Assembly (NCBI GenBank): GCA_946885645.1
Contig: CAMPGU010000226.1
Location: 1-6,909, forward strand
Origin: an uncultured Haloferula sp.
Lineage (GTDB): Bacteria > Verrucomicrobiota > Verrucomicrobiae > Verrucomicrobiales > Akkermansiaceae
Reading direction: 5' to 3'
Length of the DNA: 6,909 nucleotides
The stretch's first letter is position 1; each line of letters opens with the position of its first letter. Below are positions 5,768 through 6,909 of the stretch, piece after piece. The position numbers and the translations under genes were made by a program. The notes under the pieces were generated by a model that was not told where the DNA came from, made no database searches, and worked only from the letters and a program-made list of their open reading frames with translations.

Positions 5768-5797
5768 AAGCGGACACGGCAGCGTGTCCGCTTTTTT
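5768..5797 (+). terminator. Intrinsic terminator of the LysM gene
   Basis: AAGCGGACACG (5768-5778) pairs exactly with CGTGTCCGCTT (5783-5793) around a GCAG tetraloop. The run of six Ts at 5792-5797 follows directly. It lies 24 bases after the LysM stop. On the minus strand it sits 21 bases beyond the lgt stop but lacks a good U-run there, so it mainly serves the plus strand. Confidence 0.88.
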
Positions 5798-5818
5798 CTT
5801 ATCCGGCCGGCGGCCCTA

Positions 5819-6832
5819 TCAGGCGCTCTTCCGGTTCCAATACTTCGCCGAAAGCAGGAAGGCCGCGCCCGCCGCGATCATGAAAAGCGAGAGGAACTGC
5901 CCGCTCGTCATCGGCCCCACCAGCTTCGCATCCGGCTCGCGGAATTGCTCCGCGAAGATCCGGAAGAGCGCGTAGAAGATGAAGAAGAGCCCCGTGAGCA
6001 CCCCGGGAGGTGCCGCCGGATATTTCACCCGCACCCACCACAGGATCGCGAAGAGCGCCCCGCCCTCCAGCAGCCCCTCGTAGAGCTGCGAGGGGTGGCG
6101 CGGCAGCAGGTAGGGCTCCAGCGCGCGGGAGACCGCCGGATCCTGGCGCTGCACGGCCAGCACCTGCTCGAAGAGCGCATTGTTCGCGTGGCTGCTGTCC
6201 CCGGCCGCGATCCAGCGGGCGTAGGGCTGCTCCAGCGCGGGCGAGGCCTCCGCGGCCGCCTGCATCGCGTCCTGGAAGTTCAGGGCCTCCGCTTTCGGCT
6301 GCTCCACCATCGCGCGCTGGAATTTCACCGCCCACGCCACTCCGTCCGCGGGGCGCCCGTAGAGCTCGCCGTTGATGAAATTCGCCACCCGCCCGAAGAG
6401 CAGGCCAAGCGGCGAGACCACGCACAGGCCATCGCCCAGCCCGCGCCAGGAGACCTTCTTCTTCCGCGCGTAGAACCAGGTGAAAACCACCAGCCCCAGG
6501 ATGCCCCCGTGGCTGGCCATGCCGCCTTCCCAGACCTTGAAAAGCATCAGCGGGTCCTCCGTCACCCAGCTCCAGCCGTGGTCACCGGGGTAATACCACA
6601 GCATGTAGCCCACGCGCCCGCCGATGAAGACCCCGAAGATCGCCGCGGCCGCGATGAAGTCCCCCGCCGCGCCCGGCGGCAGCACCCATAGCTTCCGCTT
6701 CGCCAGCACGTTCAGCAGCCAGGCCCCGGCCACGAAGGCCGCCAGGTAGGCCAGGCCGTACCAGCGAAGCTGGATCGCATCCGTGAAACGGATCAACACC
6801 GGGCTCAAGTCATGCACGTAGGTCGCGAACAC
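5819..6832 (-). CDS. lgt: Prolipoprotein diacylglyceryl transferase Lgt
   Basis: This is a 337-residue inner-membrane enzyme that moves diacylglycerol from phosphatidylglycerol to the lipobox cysteine, the first step of lipoprotein maturation. Numbered from the GTG start, motifs appear in family order. R23-W-Y-G comes first, then G-G-R-V-G-Y, then W-E-G-G-M-A-S-H108-G-G. The Lgt signature is G-R148-V-A-N151-F-I-N-G-E-L-Y-G-R-P (R148 and N151 match E. coli R143 and N146). R245-H-P-S-Q-L-Y-E252 and F-R-E-P-D near the C-terminus complete the set. Several hydrophobic segments fit the usual seven helices. The segment between the signature and R-H-P-S-Q is about 83 residues, roughly 40 longer than in E. 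coli, and rich in Ala and Gln. GTG 6832 is preferred because GAGGTG lies 6 bases upstream and V-F-A-T-Y-V-H-D-L is a normal Lgt beginning; an upstream in-frame TTG at 6868 lacks a ribosome site. It converges on the LysM lipoprotein, a likely substrate. Confidence 0.96.
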   Translation of the reverse strand: MFATYVHDLSPVLIRFTDAIQLRWYGLAYLAAFVAGAWLLNVLAKRKLWVLPPGAAGDFIAAAAIFGVFIGGRVGYMLWYYPGDHGWSWVTEDPLMLFKVWEGGMASHGGILGLVVFTWFYARKKKVSWRGLGDGLCVVSPLGLLFGRVANFINGELYGRPADGVAWAVKFQRAMVEQPKAEALNFQDAMQAAAEASPALEQPYARWIAAGDSSHANNALFEQVLAVQRQDPAVSRALEPYLLPRHPSQLYEGLLEGGALFAILWWVRVKYPAAPPGVLTGLFFIFYALFRIFAEQFREPDAKLVGPMTSGQFLSLFMIAAGAAFLLSAKYWNRKSA

Positions 6833-6838
6833 GCGGCG

Positions 6839-6844
6839 CACCTC
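6839..6844 (-). promoter_or_regulatory. Ribosome binding site deciding the lgt GTG start
   Basis: The minus strand reads GAGGTG with 6 bases before GTG 6832. Nothing comparable precedes the alternative TTG at 6868. If the TTG were used, the protein would gain 12 residues (M-R-V-P-V-E-W-C-E-V-R-R) unlike other Lgt proteins. Confidence 0.6.
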
Positions 6845-6909
6845 ACACCATTCCACCGGCACGCGCAACCGGGAGCAGACGGAGAATGACGAATTCCCCC
6901 CGTCTCCCC

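Overview
The window is GC-rich bacterial chromosome. Its codons end almost always in C or G and there are few clear Shine-Dalgarno sites. The rhomboid protease has a C-terminal 'DKI..GI.SLT..E' tail, and the intergenic gaps carry short G/C-rich repeats. This combination suggests a Verrucomicrobiota member of the Luteolibacter/Haloferula type. That assignment is an inference from style; no marker gene here proves it.

Layout. (1) Positions 1-184 hold the 3' end of an unrecognised plus-strand gene. (2) Positions 185-477 are a gene-free, repeat-rich gap with a 19-nt near-perfect direct repeat and two perfect long palindromes (41 and 39 nt) that share a core. The second palindrome overlaps a possible promoter. 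(3) Positions 478-2248 hold a two-gene AbiE-type toxin-antitoxin/abortive-infection cassette: an AbiEi-like winged-helix antitoxin, then an AbiEii-like nucleotidyltransferase toxin. (4) Positions 2318-4038 hold a rhomboid intramembrane serine protease and mazG, overlapping by ATGA and so probably cotranscribed. (5) Positions 4039-4301 are a non-coding gap of small hairpins and a 9-bp tandem repeat. (6) On the minus strand lie a small unrecognised protein gene (4302-4745) and, upstream of it, tRNA-Ala(CGC) (4882-4954). (7) A divergent gap with hairpins leads to a plus-strand LysM lipoprotein gene (5168-5743), closed by a strong intrinsic terminator. (8) Convergent to it on the minus strand is lgt (5819-6832), the enzyme that lipidates lipoproteins such as the LysM protein next door.

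Most of the window is housekeeping. The AbiE cassette and its palindrome-rich upstream region form the accessory part. The question most worth following is whether the palindromes are operators for AbiEi or members of a dispersed palindromic repeat family. I see no CRISPR array, insertion sequence, phage gene or clearly new multi-gene system.
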